NCBI RefSeq assembly: GCF_000243335.1
Contig: NZ_JH597773.1
Coordinates: forward strand, 4,253-68,252
Source: Leptonema illini DSM 21528
Lineage (GTDB): Bacteria; Spirochaetota; Leptospiria; Leptospirales; Leptonemataceae
DNA: 64,000 nucleotides
Reading direction: 5' to 3'
Part shown: positions 8,741 to 18,037 of the stretch, piece after piece
Layout: the number at the start of each line of letters is the position of its first letter
Numbering within the stretch: position 1 is the first letter of the stretch
The notes under the pieces: model-generated
What the model saw: the letters and a program-made list of their open reading frames with translations, nothing else
Told to the model about the DNA's origin: nothing
Database searches by the model: none
Made by a program: the position numbers and the translations under genes

Positions 8741-11700
8741 CTAACCGGCCTTTGCTGCCAGCTGCTCCTGTAGCGGAGCCGTCAGGGCCCGCATGGCGAC
8801 CAGCAGCGACTGCAGAATGGCGTCATGAGATACAGGCTGCTTCGAGGCACCCTTCTGCGATGCCTGCAGAGCCTTAAAATACAGCACATTGTTCTTCCCG
8901 TCCCGCACAAAGAAGCCCAGGTTCTTCTTGAGAATCTCAATCATATGCTGAATGGGCACGCGGAAGCTCTCCCCGGCCTTGAAGTGGATCAGCTCGCCCT
9001 CTTCGTAGATATTCTCGAATCCGCAGAGCGAGCCAAGCGTACGGATGCGCTCCACAAGCACAAAGACCTCGCCGGCCTTATCGGGCGGCCCGAACCGATC
9101 CTTCATCTCGTCGGCAAGAGCGGCGACCTCTTCTTCGGTGCGAGCGGCCTCGAAACGCTTGTAAAACTCGATGCGCTGCCGCGTATCCTCGATGTATTCC
9201 TCTGAGAGAAAGAAGTCCGTATTCAGGTTCACCGTGCAGCGAACCTCGATCTCAAGCTCTTCGCCCTTCAGCCGTTTGACGGCGTTATCCAGAAGCTTGA
9301 TATACAGCTCATAGCCGACCTGTATAATATCGCCCGACTGTTCTTTACCGAGAACGTTGCCCGCACCGCGGATCTCGAGATCGCGCATGGCCACCTTGAA
9401 GCCTGAACCGAGCTCCTGATATTCAAGCAGCGTGTTCAGGCGTTTCATCGCCTGCTCGGTCAGTACCTTGCTGCCCTGGTGAAAGAAATAAGCATAGGCC
9501 TGGCGGCTCGATCGCCCCACCCGTCCGCGAATCTGATAGAGCTGCGAGAGGCCAAACTGATCGGCGCGGTCGACGATGAGGGTGTTTACGTTGGGGATGT
9601 CGATTCCGTTCTCGATGATGGCCGTCGTTAACAGAAGATCGAACTTGCGCTCGGTGAAATCGAGCAGGATCTGTTCGATATCGTCTTCATGCATCTGGCC
9701 GTGCAGCGTCGTGAAACGCAGCTCGGGCAGCAGCATGCGCAGTCGCGCACCGACCATGTCGAGACTCTGGATGCGATTATGCAGATAAAAGATCTGACCG
9801 CCTCGCTCCAGTTCACGATGCACCGCTTCGATGAGCGCTGCGTCGGAATCCTCGAGCACGAAGGTCTGCACGGGCTTGCGATCGCGCGGAGGCGTCTGAA
9901 TCACCGAAAGATCGCGGATGCCGGTTAACGAAAGATGCAGCGTTCGCGGAATGGGAGTGGCCGAGAGCGTGAGCACGTCGACCTGCGTTTTCAGCTTCTT
10001 CAAGGCCTCTTTATGCACGACGCCGAAGCGCTGCTCTTCGTCGATGACAAGAAGCCCCAGATTGCGGATCTTCACGTCCTTTGCAAGCAGCGCGTGCGTT
10101 CCGATGACGACGTCGACCTCGCCCGAAGCGAGAGACTCTTTGATGCGACGTATCTCGCCGGGCGTGCGAAACCGCGAAACCCAGTCGACACGCACGGGAA
10201 AATTCGCGAACCGCTCCCTGAAGTTCTTGAAATGCTGCAGGGCCAGGATCGTCGTCGGGCAGATCACGACGGCCTGCTTACCGCCCATCACGGCCTTGAA
10301 AACGGTGCGGATGGCCACCTCGGTCTTGCCGTAGCCCACGTCGCCGCAGATCAGGCGGTCCATCGGCCGCGGCGCCTCCATATCCTCTTTCGCCGCCTGA
10401 ATGGCCATCAGCTGGTCGGGCGTCTCATCAAAAGGAAACTCCGCCTCGAACTCTTCCTGCCATACCGTATCGGCGGGAAAGGCATAACCCTGCTTCTTCG
10501 CGCGAGCCGCATAGATCTGTATGAGCTCTTCGGCGAAGGCCTCGATGTTCTTCTCGACCTTCTCGCGGATCTTCTTGAACGAGGCGCGGCCCAGATGATC
10601 GAGCTGCGGATTCGACTCGGGTGCCACATACTTCTGCACCATCGAGATCTGGTCGAGTGGCACAAAAAGGCGATCCTGCTCGGCGTATTCGAGCACGAGA
10701 AAGTCTCTTTCACGACCGGCCGCCTTCATGCGTTCGAGCTTCACAAAACGACCGACGCCGTGATTGATATGAACGATGACGTCGCCTTCGCGCAGATCGA
10801 GATACGAGTCGATGGGCGCCGATCCCGTCTTCTTGAAGCGCATCCGCTTCTTATAAGAGCGCCCGAAGATATCAGAATCGGTCCAGAGATACAACCGCTC
10901 TTCGGGAAGCTCGAATCCGGTTTCGCGAAGAGACTGCACAAGCACGATGCGCGAAGAGCCGCCCGAAGAAGCGACCTTTGTATCCGGTCCGCTCCATTCA
11001 ACGGCCTCATGCGGCACCGATTCGGATTTCAGAATCCCCGAGATGCGCTGGATCTGCGCCGTATATGGAGACGTGATGATAACGGAGCCGCCGCCTTCAA
11101 GGATCTCAAGGGCGCGTTTGCGAAACTCCGTCATGCGGCCCGAAAAGGTCGACGGCTCGCGAATGGGAATGTCGGACGCCGCCACCTCGCCCGTATCAAG
11201 ATCCGTATGATGACTGTGAAAGACGATGCGCTGTATATCCTCTTCGCTGGCCGCGTCGTTATCCCGATCGAGCAGGATGGCCGCGTCCCGAAACAGAAGA
11301 TCATCGGGCGAAACGGTTATGCGAACCTCGCTTTCCCGTTCGTATAACGTGTCGTATTCGCGCTCCACGCGAAGAGCCCTGTCCAGGGCGGCGCCATCCG
11401 AATCGAAGGTTAACACCGGCGCAACGGAAAAGAGATCGATCACCGATCTGTACGGGCTGATCAGCGGAAGCAGCTCTTCAAGCCCCGCCTGGTCGCGACC
11501 GTTCGCCGCCTTTATCCCGCCATGCTCATCGTTCAGCCAGTCCGGACGACGCAGATCATCGGCGAACTTCGCCTTTGCAATCGCCTGTTTCAGTTTAGCA
11601 AGGCCTTTCTCATCGGCGATGGCCTCAGAGGCCGGCAGGATCTTCACACTATCGACGGGCTTCAGACTGCGCTGTGATTCTGGATCAAACTCGCGCAGCG

Positions 11701-12370
11701 ACTCCACCTCGATATCGAAAAAGTCGACGCGCACCGGCCGATCGGATTGCACGGCGTAAACGTCGAGCAGCGAGCCTTTCAGACAGAACTCGCCAGGCCC
11801 TTCCACTCGTTCAGAGCGATGATAGCCTATGGCGACAAGCTGCTCCATAAGAAGGCGCGGCTCGATGGTCTGCCCTTTTTTCAGAATAACGGTTCGGCTC
11901 TGCCAGAGCTGCGGATCGGGCAGCCTGCGCAAAAACGCCCCGGCCGGAACGATGAGCAGAATCGGATCAGACGACAGAAGACGATCCAGCGCTCTAATAC
12001 GTCGGCCTGACAGCACCATATCGTGCCGCGACCATTCATAGGGGATGCCGTCCATCTCGGGCAGCACGACGATCCGCGCCGGATCAATAAAAAGCGACGC
12101 CTCTGAGGCCAGCGTATCGGCCTCGGGCGTTCCCGTCGTCACGTAGACCACAGAACGGCCCGACGCCTGAGAAAGCTTTAATAGAGAGGCAAGGGCCAGG
12201 CTGCGGGAGCCGGGCAGGATACCAAAAAGCGTAGTAATCTCGGCCGGTCGCGCAAGCAGCGGGGCCAGATGGCGGGAGGCAAAACGATCGACAACGGGAG
12301 AAAGAGACACCCGGTTCCTGTTTTTTATGAACCGGAGATCGGTAAATACCTTTTCAGGGAGCTGAATCAT
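8741..12370 (-). CDS. mfd: Transcription-repair coupling factor Mfd
   Basis: 1209 residues, close to the family norm of about 1150. Mfd removes RNA polymerase stalled at DNA lesions and recruits the UvrABC excision machinery. Visible parts are a UvrB-like N-terminal region, the RNA-polymerase-interaction segment (EGDVIVHINHGVGRFVKLE), and a RecG-like SF2 translocase with Walker A GDVGYGKTE near residue 677, Walker B DEEQ near 777, TLSATPIPRTLH, and the motif V/VI region NTLIVDRADQFGLSQLYQIRGRVGRS. The C-terminal TRCF domain follows. The gene is intact and divergent from the P83/100 gene. Confidence 0.97.
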   Translation of the reverse strand: MIQLPEKVFTDLRFIKNRNRVSLSPVVDRFASRHLAPLLARPAEITTLFGILPGSRSLALASLLKLSQASGRSVVYVTTGTPEADTLASEASLFIDPARIVVLPEMDGIPYEWSRHDMVLSGRRIRALDRLLSSDPILLIVPAGAFLRRLPDPQLWQSRTVILKKGQTIEPRLLMEQLVAIGYHRSERVEGPGEFCLKGSLLDVYAVQSDRPVRVDFFDIEVESLREFDPESQRSLKPVDSVKILPASEAIADEKGLAKLKQAIAKAKFADDLRRPDWLNDEHGGIKAANGRDQAGLEELLPLISPYRSVIDLFSVAPVLTFDSDGAALDRALRVEREYDTLYERESEVRITVSPDDLLFRDAAILLDRDNDAASEEDIQRIVFHSHHTDLDTGEVAASDIPIREPSTFSGRMTEFRKRALEILEGGGSVIITSPYTAQIQRISGILKSESVPHEAVEWSGPDTKVASSGGSSRIVLVQSLRETGFELPEERLYLWTDSDIFGRSYKKRMRFKKTGSAPIDSYLDLREGDVIVHINHGVGRFVKLERMKAAGRERDFLVLEYAEQDRLFVPLDQISMVQKYVAPESNPQLDHLGRASFKKIREKVEKNIEAFAEELIQIYAARAKKQGYAFPADTVWQEEFEAEFPFDETPDQLMAIQAAKEDMEAPRPMDRLICGDVGYGKTEVAIRTVFKAVMGGKQAVVICPTTILALQHFKNFRERFANFPVRVDWVSRFRTPGEIRRIKESLASGEVDVVIGTHALLAKDVKIRNLGLLVIDEEQRFGVVHKEALKKLKTQVDVLTLSATPIPRTLHLSLTGIRDLSVIQTPPRDRKPVQTFVLEDSDAALIEAVHRELERGGQIFYLHNRIQSLDMVGARLRMLLPELRFTTLHGQMHEDDIEQILLDFTERKFDLLLTTAIIENGIDIPNVNTLIVDRADQFGLSQLYQIRGRVGRSSRQAYAYFFHQGSKVLTEQAMKRLNTLLEYQELGSGFKVAMRDLEIRGAGNVLGKEQSGDIIQVGYELYIKLLDNAVKRLKGEELEIEVRCTVNLNTDFFLSEEYIEDTRQRIEFYKRFEAARTEEEVAALADEMKDRFGPPDKAGEVFVLVERIRTLGSLCGFENIYEEGELIHFKAGESFRVPIQHMIEILKKNLGFFVRDGKNNVLYFKALQASQKGASKQPVSHDAILQSLLVAMRALTAPLQEQLAAKAG

Positions 12371-12458
12371 CCGCTCACCCCGAAAAACCAGAAATCCCCT
12401 TGAATTTCAGCCTGTAAAGAAACGATAATAGAGACAGCGTCATCTCTGTGAAATTGAA

Positions 12459-12486
12459 TTGACCGATCACGCAATTCTTCTATTAA
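12459..12486 (+). promoter_or_regulatory. Candidate sigma-70 promoter for the P83/100 gene
   Basis: TTGACC (12459-12464), a 16-bp spacer and TATTAA (12481-12486) lie 22 bp before the start codon. A ribosome-binding site AAAGGAGAA sits between them. The call rests on consensus match and position only. Confidence 0.45.
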
Positions 12487-12508
12487 AAGAGATCGAAAGG
12501 AGAATCGA

Positions 12509-14224
12509 ATGTCCCGTCTGAGAATCATAGCCTCGTTGATGGCAGTCATGCTGTTTGCCGGCATCACCGGCCCCGTTTTCTCGCAGGAGAAGCCCAGCAT
12601 CGCCGAAGAGGCGCTTACCGCTCCGACCGTGCGCTTTGAAAACCGCACCAATCGTCGGGCCACACCGGCCGCCCGTCAGTATGAACGCAACCTTGGCATC
12701 CGCATCGCCGAGAACGCCATTAACGACCGCACCGCCCCCGTCGCCGATATTCAGATCTTTCGCGTCTTCGACGCAAACAAAGAGAAGTACGGCGCCGACG
12801 TCATCGTGCTCGGTCCAAAAACCGATTTCGGTCATATCCTGGCAATCCAGCGCGTCATCGCCGGCTATCTCGAACGAGCCTTCGAGTTCAAGCCCGAGCA
12901 GGCCGAAACGATGTCTCTTTTCATCATCTACTACAATGCCGAGATCCGCTCGCGTCCCGAGCTGATCGAGAAGAGCTTCTCAGATGCCGTCATCGCAAAG
13001 CTTGATGCGAAGAAGGCCGGTATCGATCGTTCGTATAAGAACTGGCCCGGCAAGACGATGATTCTGATTCCGCTGCGCAAGAACGTGGTGCGCCCCGATA
13101 AGGCCGACATCGATCGCGAAGAGATCAAGAAAGAAACCGAAGACAACAAAGACGTAAAAAAAGACGAGAAAGACGCCCTTGATAAGGTCGACGCCGAGCG
13201 TACGAAAGACGATCAGACGAAACTCGATCAGAAGAAAAGCGAGCTTGATATAAAGCAAGAGCAGATCGACCAGCAGAAGAAAGATCTCGAAAAGGAAGAA
13301 CAGGAATTCAAAAAGGATCTCGTCGACACAGGCAAGAAGCTCGAAGAACTGCGTAAAGATCCGGTCAAAAACGCCGTAGAGATCAAGAAAGAAGAGCAGA
13401 AGCAGCAAGATCTCGCGAAGAAGCAAGAAGAAGTCAAGAAGCAACAGGAAGAGGTCAAGAAGCAAGAGCAGACCGTAACGCAGGAGAAGAAAGAGGTTCA
13501 GGAACAGAAAACCGATACTCCCTCGCGTCAGGAAGAGAAGAAGGATCAATCCACTTCAACCACCGACACCACAAAGACTGAAGAACAGAAGAAAGAAGAA
13601 GTAAAGAAAGACGAAACGATAGCGAATCTGCAGAAAGAGAAAGAAGAGCTGCAAAAAGAGATCGAGAAGAAAGAAGAGCTGAGTGAGAACGTCGTGCTCG
13701 AAAAGATTCTCTTCATGCGAGTTCAGTCTATTGAGAAAGGCCATTACTCGAACGAACTGTGGTACGTAGACACAAACAAAGACGATACGCTCTTCAGAAG
13801 CCCGTTCACCAAGATCTGCAGCCGTGACTTCGTCGCCGTTCCCGATCAGGGTGTGATGGTCGCCGGTTATGCAGGCGACAGCCATGAGCAGAGCGACCAC
13901 TTCCTCGTGCTGCTCGACCCCGAAAACCTCGAGTTCAAAAAGCAGAGCAACGAATCGGTGTTCTGGAATACTCCGATGATCCTGCGTGACGGAAAGATCT
14001 ACGCCGTCGAAAGCTTCAACGGACAGTATTTCCTCTCTCGCTTCAATCCTGACCTGACGCTCGATGCCCGCTCTTCAGAAGGCATGAGCCCACATTCCGA
14101 GATCACATTCTTCAAAGACAAGATCTACGTAACGGGTCAGGATAAAGACGGACGACCGACGACCATTCAGGTCTTCAATCGATCCGATCTGAAGCTTCTC
14201 AAGACGATTACTCCCCCCAAATAA
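12509..14224 (+). CDS. P83/100-family secreted protein
   Basis: 571 residues with a cleavable signal peptide (hydrophobic ~7-22, cleavage after FSQ). The N-terminal domain (residues ~35-200) reads PTVRFENRTNRRATPAARQY and later AFEFKPEQAETMSLFIIYYN. A very charged Lys/Glu/Gln coiled coil of about 190 residues follows (~205-395), then a C-terminal beta-rich region (LWYVDTNKDDTLFRSPF, GVMVAGYAGDSHEQS) with short repeats. This three-part layout matches the spirochaetal P83/100 antigen family known from Borrelia; the function there is not established. A terminator follows directly. Confidence 0.75.
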   Translation: MSRLRIIASLMAVMLFAGITGPVFSQEKPSIAEEALTAPTVRFENRTNRRATPAARQYERNLGIRIAENAINDRTAPVADIQIFRVFDANKEKYGADVIVLGPKTDFGHILAIQRVIAGYLERAFEFKPEQAETMSLFIIYYNAEIRSRPELIEKSFSDAVIAKLDAKKAGIDRSYKNWPGKTMILIPLRKNVVRPDKADIDREEIKKETEDNKDVKKDEKDALDKVDAERTKDDQTKLDQKKSELDIKQEQIDQQKKDLEKEEQEFKKDLVDTGKKLEELRKDPVKNAVEIKKEEQKQQDLAKKQEEVKKQQEEVKKQEQTVTQEKKEVQEQKTDTPSRQEEKKDQSTSTTDTTKTEEQKKEEVKKDETIANLQKEKEELQKEIEKKEELSENVVLEKILFMRVQSIEKGHYSNELWYVDTNKDDTLFRSPFTKICSRDFVAVPDQGVMVAGYAGDSHEQSDHFLVLLDPENLEFKKQSNESVFWNTPMILRDGKIYAVESFNGQYFLSRFNPDLTLDARSSEGMSPHSEITFFKDKIYVTGQDKDGRPTTIQVFNRSDLKLLKTITPPK

Positions 14225-14245
14225 GGGCGCATCACTCCCATTCCC

Positions 14246-14280
14246 GAAAAACCACCTGCATCACGCAGGTGGTTTTTTTG
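14246..14280 (+). terminator. Rho-independent terminator
   Basis: A 9-bp stem ACCACCTGC-ATCAC-GCAGGTGGT followed by a T run, 26 bp after the P83/100 stop codon. Confidence 0.85.
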
Positions 14281-14310
14281 TCTATTTGAGCACCAGGCGG
14301 GGTTCGGGTG

Positions 14311-16023
14311 GAGTCTGTCGAAAAACCTATCTCGTTAAGCGCGTGAGCTCCCGGTCGCCCGACCGGGCTCTTGCTCAGATATTGTCAGCCGCAATCGGAT
14401 TTACCCGGACAAACCCGATCATTCGGGCAAGGTTATGGGCAATGCACCGCTCAGACCATTCAACTTGAACCCTTTCTCTTGTTCGCCGCAAGAACTGCCA
14501 GCCATTACGAGCACTTTTCATCACACCAAAGACGCCCTCGACAGATGGAAATCGGCGAGCATAGGTTTTCTTCCCATCTGGAGTTGCCAGCTTCTCTCTC
14601 ATGAGAAGGGTAAGGGGATTGGAAATAGACCGCATCCCCGTTTTCTTTTTTTTGCTTCCATGATGGGGAGGTAAACTACGGACTTGTAAATCGGGAATAT
14701 GTTTGGTCTGAATCCAGAGCTCTTTGCGCTTGCCTTCCGGGCCAATACATTGCTCTTTCATAGAGCACCGGGAACAGCCATAACGTCGATAGTGCCGGTA
14801 GAGGACTCCCTGTAGATTTCTCTCGCGCTGGAAGGTGAGGATTTCGCCGGCCGGACACTGAAAGCAATCGTTGTCTCGGTCGTAGTGGAATTGCAACAAG
14901 GCATGGCTGCTCTCAATCAGAGGCGGTTCAGCGGCAGCCTCATTTCTTTCCTCCGGCTTGATCTTACCGCCGGTCTTCTTGTGTGCCAGTTCCCGGTCTG
15001 GCATATAGAGGTCATGCCCTGTAAGCTCTTTGAGAATATTCTCGCTCGCATATCCACAATCGAGAACGTATTTGATTTCGTCTGTTTTTTGGGAAGGAAC
15101 TCCGCCTTTACGCCCTCAACTCTGTTCACAAGCGAACTGGTGAATGTACTGTCGCTCTGTCCCGTAACAATTTCCTGATAAACAATCATGCCACTCTGGA
15201 AATCCACTGCATTCTGGGCCGAATAACCCACGATGAAGCTGTTGGATCCGTCTTTGTGCCAGTCTGCATCTGGATCTGTAAGATGAACTCGCTTTCGGTC
15301 AGGTCTGGATTTCAAGAACTCCAGCCCCAGAGACAGCTTCTCTTTCTGGACCTCCAGTTGTTGGATTTTCTTTGCCAGTAATTCCTGTTCTGCATCGTTC
15401 TGTGATGCCTCCCATTCATCGTAGCGTTTCTTACAGACAGATTCAAGATGCTCGTAACGCCTTTCAAGTTCCTCGCGAGTGCCTATATCCCGTCTGTTTG
15501 CACTGGCCTTGATCTTTGTGCTGTCAATGCTGACGGTATCCAGATCGATGAATCCCGATTCGATACCGAGGAACACTGTCTGCGTGAACAATTCCTGAAT
15601 TGCTGCCGCATGCCTCAGCCGGAACTTTCCGAGGGTTGAATGATCCATCTCCATCCCACCGGACAGATACATCAAATCTGCACGCTGTCCGAGATCTCGC
15701 TCAAGGGCTCGCATGGAAAGGTTTCCATACAACAATGAATAGATGATGATAGCCAGAACTCGGTCGGGCGGCATGGCCGGGCGACCTCCCTGCTTCGAAT
15801 CATTCCTGTAACTCGCATCAAAGCGGCTGAGATCTAGCCGCCGGACCGTCTCAAGCAGGCGGGAGATGGGATGATCCTCCGGAAACAACTCCGAGAAATT
15901 CAAGATAACGATCTGGCTCTGATCAGAGTCAGGCTGTTTGTAGCGTGCCATGCTCCCCGATAATCTACCCGGCCGGTAATTTCCAGGGGAATTCAGAATT
16001 GATTCAGGTTTTTCGACAGACTC
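14311..16023 (-). mobile_element. IS1182-type insertion sequence with 4-bp target duplication
   Basis: Perfect 18-bp inverted repeats GAGTCTGTCGAAAAACCT at 14311-14328 and (reverse complement) 16006-16023 enclose one transposase gene. A 4-bp direct repeat GGTG flanks the element (14307-14310 and 16024-16027), showing a clean insertion. Total length is 1713 bp. The transposase reading frame is split at a run of six adenines. Confidence 0.9.
14375..15951 (-). CDS. IS1182-family transposase, frameshifted
   Basis: Translation from the ATG at 15951 inside the element reads MARYKQPDSDQ, DHPISRLLETV, GRPAMPPDRVLAIIIYSLLYG and DTVSIDSTKIKASANR, the IS1182 N-terminal domain and first catalytic Asp region. 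The frame is then lost and the -1 frame continues with EIKYVLDCGYASENILKELTG, a CXXCXXXXXC-like region (CSRCSMKEQC) and KKTYARRFPSVEGVFGVMKSARNG. The switch occurs near the A6 run at 15085-15090 (minus-strand CCCAAAAAACAG). It may be programmed slippage or an inactivating mutation; the rest is undamaged. Confidence 0.85.
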
Positions 16024-16125
16024 GGTGGGCGAAGGTGTGGCGCAGCGGGCCACAGAGGGTGCGAGCGGGCCGAAAAGGACTGGACGGATGAGAGAGAAGA
16101 TACAAGTTTATGAAGAGGGATAGCC

Positions 16126-16344
16126 ATGGGCAAACTGACACTGGACGAAGTAAGAAACGCGATAAAAGAGCTGACTCCTGAAGAACAGGAGATCCTGTCG
16201 GCTGATCTTGCCCGGACGAAAGAAACACACCCAGACGTACTCGCCGCATGGACTGCCGAAAGTGAAAGGCGACTTGATGAATTCCTGGCGGGCCGGCAGG
16301 ATGCATACTCTATCGACGAAGTGCTCGCTCGCTATAAGAAATGA
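16126..16344 (+). CDS. Addiction-module antitoxin (PF09720 type)
   Basis: 72 residues: a helical N-terminus LTLDEVRNAIKELTPEEQEILSADL, then the family signature AAWTAESERRLDEFLAGRQDAYSIDEVLARYKK. Such proteins are the unstable antitoxins of ParE/RelE-type modules, with the C-terminal region wrapping around the toxin. Its stop overlaps the toxin start by 4 bp (ATGA), as in intact modules. The neighbouring toxin is internally deleted, so this antitoxin may now be orphaned. Confidence 0.8.
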   Translation: MGKLTLDEVRNAIKELTPEEQEILSADLARTKETHPDVLAAWTAESERRLDEFLAGRQDAYSIDEVLARYKK

Positions 16345-16535
16345 AGCCTGTTCGATTGCTTGCAGGTGCCAGGAAAGAACTATATGCAGCTGTCAGTCAG
16401 CGGATCCGCTGCGCATCAACGGAGAGTTTTCCATATAACCTGTTCTATTCTGTCCTGAGCGACGAAATCCTCGTTATCTCGATCGCCCATCAGCGTCGTC
16501 GCCCCCGACGATGGGACGATCCCTCGCCTCACTGA
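16341..16535 (+). pseudogene. ParE/RelE-type toxin with internal deletion
   Basis: 64 residues. The start MKPVRLLAGARKELYAAVS and the end FPYNLFYSVLSDEILVISIAHQRRRPRRW are recognisable ParE-type ends (the usual C-terminus is YxLFYxVxxdxIxVlaiaHqrRdP.yW). The middle of about 35-45 residues, which holds the remaining helix and strands, is missing and replaced by QRIRCASTES. At 64 instead of about 95-100 residues the fold could not form normally. It was probably a toxin that has been disabled while keeping the operon frame. Confidence 0.75.
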
Positions 16536-16833
16536 TATCCCAGTTACTCCCCTTCCAGCCCGCTCGCTCCCCCTGTGCAGCGAAGCAGGAGTGCGCAACG
16601 GCGGGGTTCGGGTGTGTGCACGTTTGACAGACTGGTTAGACGAAAAGTCCACTCGCAGCACCGGTATTCCATTTGCCCGAACTCCAGCCCCTCCGCTCTC
16701 GTCCGAAAGCGTGCCACGGATGGCTGAGCGGCCCGACCTGGCGTAGGAGGACGCCATCGTCGGGTGAGGACGAGAGCGGAGGGGCCATTGCTTTTTTACT
16801 TGCAGGTCTGCTGCCTGACCGAAGCCTGATCGG
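16536..16833. other. Intergenic region with nested inverted repeats
   Basis: No gene is seen. A perfect 18-bp inverted repeat, GCCCCTCCGCTCTCGTCC at 16687-16704 and its complement at 16768-16785, encloses 63 bp that contain a second imperfect hairpin (CCCGACCTGGCG / CGCCATCGTCGGG). The 15-mer GGCGGGGTTCGGGTG at 16600-16614 also occurs at 14296-14310, beside the IS1182 insertion point. Confidence 0.7.
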
Positions 16834-17223
16834 ATGCTGCCCGACGTGAAGCAGGAGACTCGTGTTCACCGACTCCTTCCAGGCTATGGCTCTCTTATCA
16901 GGGCGGTGATTGTCTACTTCACTTTAATCGTTCTTTTTGCGATCGCCTATAATGCCCTTCTACCGGCTGTGACCGGCGAAGAGGCCCTTATCTTCAGCCA
17001 GAGCGGGCGCGGGTCGACGACGTTTTTGCATGCGCTCTATTTCAGCGTCGTTACACAGACCACCGTCGGTATCGGCGATATCATCCCGCAGGGGAATCTG
17101 GCAAAGGCGCTTGTTGCTCTGCAGTCGCTCACGGGTTACGGATTTATCATTCTTTTCGTGTCGTTGATCGTGCACCGTCGCATGCAGATACGATTCCGAT
17201 TGAACGGCCCGTACTCAAATTAG
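16834..17223 (+). CDS. Two-transmembrane potassium channel
   Basis: 129 residues. TM1 is at about residues 21-45, the pore helix and selectivity filter at 64-82 (HALYFSVVTQTTVGIGD), and TM2 at 94-113. This is the minimal Ion_trans_2/KcsA-like layout, which assembles as a tetramer. The filter reads TVGIGD rather than the usual TVGYGD. There is no large C-terminal RCK domain, so gating signals are not evident. It is followed 21 bp later by a membrane-protein gene in the same direction. Confidence 0.85.
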   Translation: MLPDVKQETRVHRLLPGYGSLIRAVIVYFTLIVLFAIAYNALLPAVTGEEALIFSQSGRGSTTFLHALYFSVVTQTTVGIGDIIPQGNLAKALVALQSLTGYGFIILFVSLIVHRRMQIRFRLNGPYSN

Positions 17224-17244
17224 GCGCCTGCGTGAGGGCTCTGT

Positions 17245-17943
17245 GTGGATATGAACAGAGGCCAGCTCTGCAACGACCGTATAACGCTGGCGGCCATATC
17301 GGCCTTCGCACTATTCTGCTCGACCATCGTGCTTCTTATCGATCCTGAGTCCTTCGAACGATTTCTCGGGTCGCTGCATCCACTTCTGGCATTCCTGGCC
17401 GCATCGTTCCTTGCTTTTTTCTGTTACGGGTTCTTTCTCAAGAGAGGATGGCTTGTGGTGATAAGACCGGTACCGGCCCGGTTGATCGGCGTACTGGTCG
17501 GATTAGCCGTTCTGTTCGCCGCGATGGCTATCGCCGTCGACGTTATCACTCCCTTTCCAGAAGAGATGAACGTTGCCTTTCCTGTTTCTCTGTTTTATTA
17601 TCCCGCTATGGCATTCCTGGCCGAGACGGTCTTCCATCTTGTGCCGCTTGTCGTCCTGCTCCTTCTGTTGGGTAGGATGTCGGGCGACGGCCGATGGATC
17701 TGGCCTGCTTTACTGCTGGCCGCTATGATCGAGCCGGCCTTTCAGGTGGTCATTGCAGCTCCCGAGAACGCCGACCTCTCCCTGCGTGATATCTGGGTCG
17801 GATTTCACGTGCTGGCCATCAACCTCGTTCTGGTCATTCTGTTGAACCGGTTCGGATTTCTCGTTGCCTACTCCTTCCGAGTTGGCTACTATCTGCTGTG
17901 GCATGTCGCCTGGGGATTTCTCAGAATACAGGTGCTTTTTTGA
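17245..17943 (+). CDS. Polytopic membrane protein, possibly CPBP-like
   Basis: 232 residues with about seven hydrophobic segments. AETVFHLVPLVVLLLLLG, IEPAFQVVIAAPE, FHVLAINLVLVILLNRFGFL and YLLWHVAWG vaguely resemble the conserved helices of CPBP/CAAX-type intramembrane proteases. The canonical EExxxR, FxxxH and HxxxN/B motifs are not cleanly present. It may be an inactive relative or an unrelated family. Start uncertain; it follows the K+ channel closely. Confidence 0.5.
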   Translation: MDMNRGQLCNDRITLAAISAFALFCSTIVLLIDPESFERFLGSLHPLLAFLAASFLAFFCYGFFLKRGWLVVIRPVPARLIGVLVGLAVLFAAMAIAVDVITPFPEEMNVAFPVSLFYYPAMAFLAETVFHLVPLVVLLLLLGRMSGDGRWIWPALLLAAMIEPAFQVVIAAPENADLSLRDIWVGFHVLAINLVLVILLNRFGFLVAYSFRVGYYLLWHVAWGFLRIQVLF

Positions 17944-18037
17944 GAGAGATTCGCTGAACCTCGCCCCCGAAACAATCGGGAAAAATCTACCGTCCCTCTG
18001 CAGAACCCATTGAAAATGATTGACGGCCGCCACACAT

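Noticed and set aside
7774-8877. A 367-codon plus-strand frame opposite the SurA-like lipoprotein
   Set aside because: The minus strand has a signal peptide, lipobox and proper start and spacing; the plus frame would also cross the terminator and enter mfd.
9935-11347. A 470-codon plus-strand frame opposite mfd
   Set aside because: It is rich in Arg/His/Leu and low-complexity, as expected for the complement of a GC-biased gene; mfd is complete on the minus strand.
13228-13458. Ser/Phe/Cys-rich minus-strand frame opposite the P83/100 coiled coil
   Set aside because: It is simply the complement of Lys/Glu codons (CTT/TTC), not a real gene.
14296-16614. The repeated 15-mer GGCGGGGTTCGGGTG as an IS target duplication
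   Set aside because: The IS1182 element already has a matching 4-bp duplication (GGTG) and 18-bp ends; the second 15-mer lies 577 bp beyond the element, so it is a separate intergenic repeat.
16637-16643. GTTAGAC as a cassette boundary upstream of the recombinase
   Set aside because: No paired RYYYAAC or L boxes were found at a plausible distance, so it is kept only as a remark.
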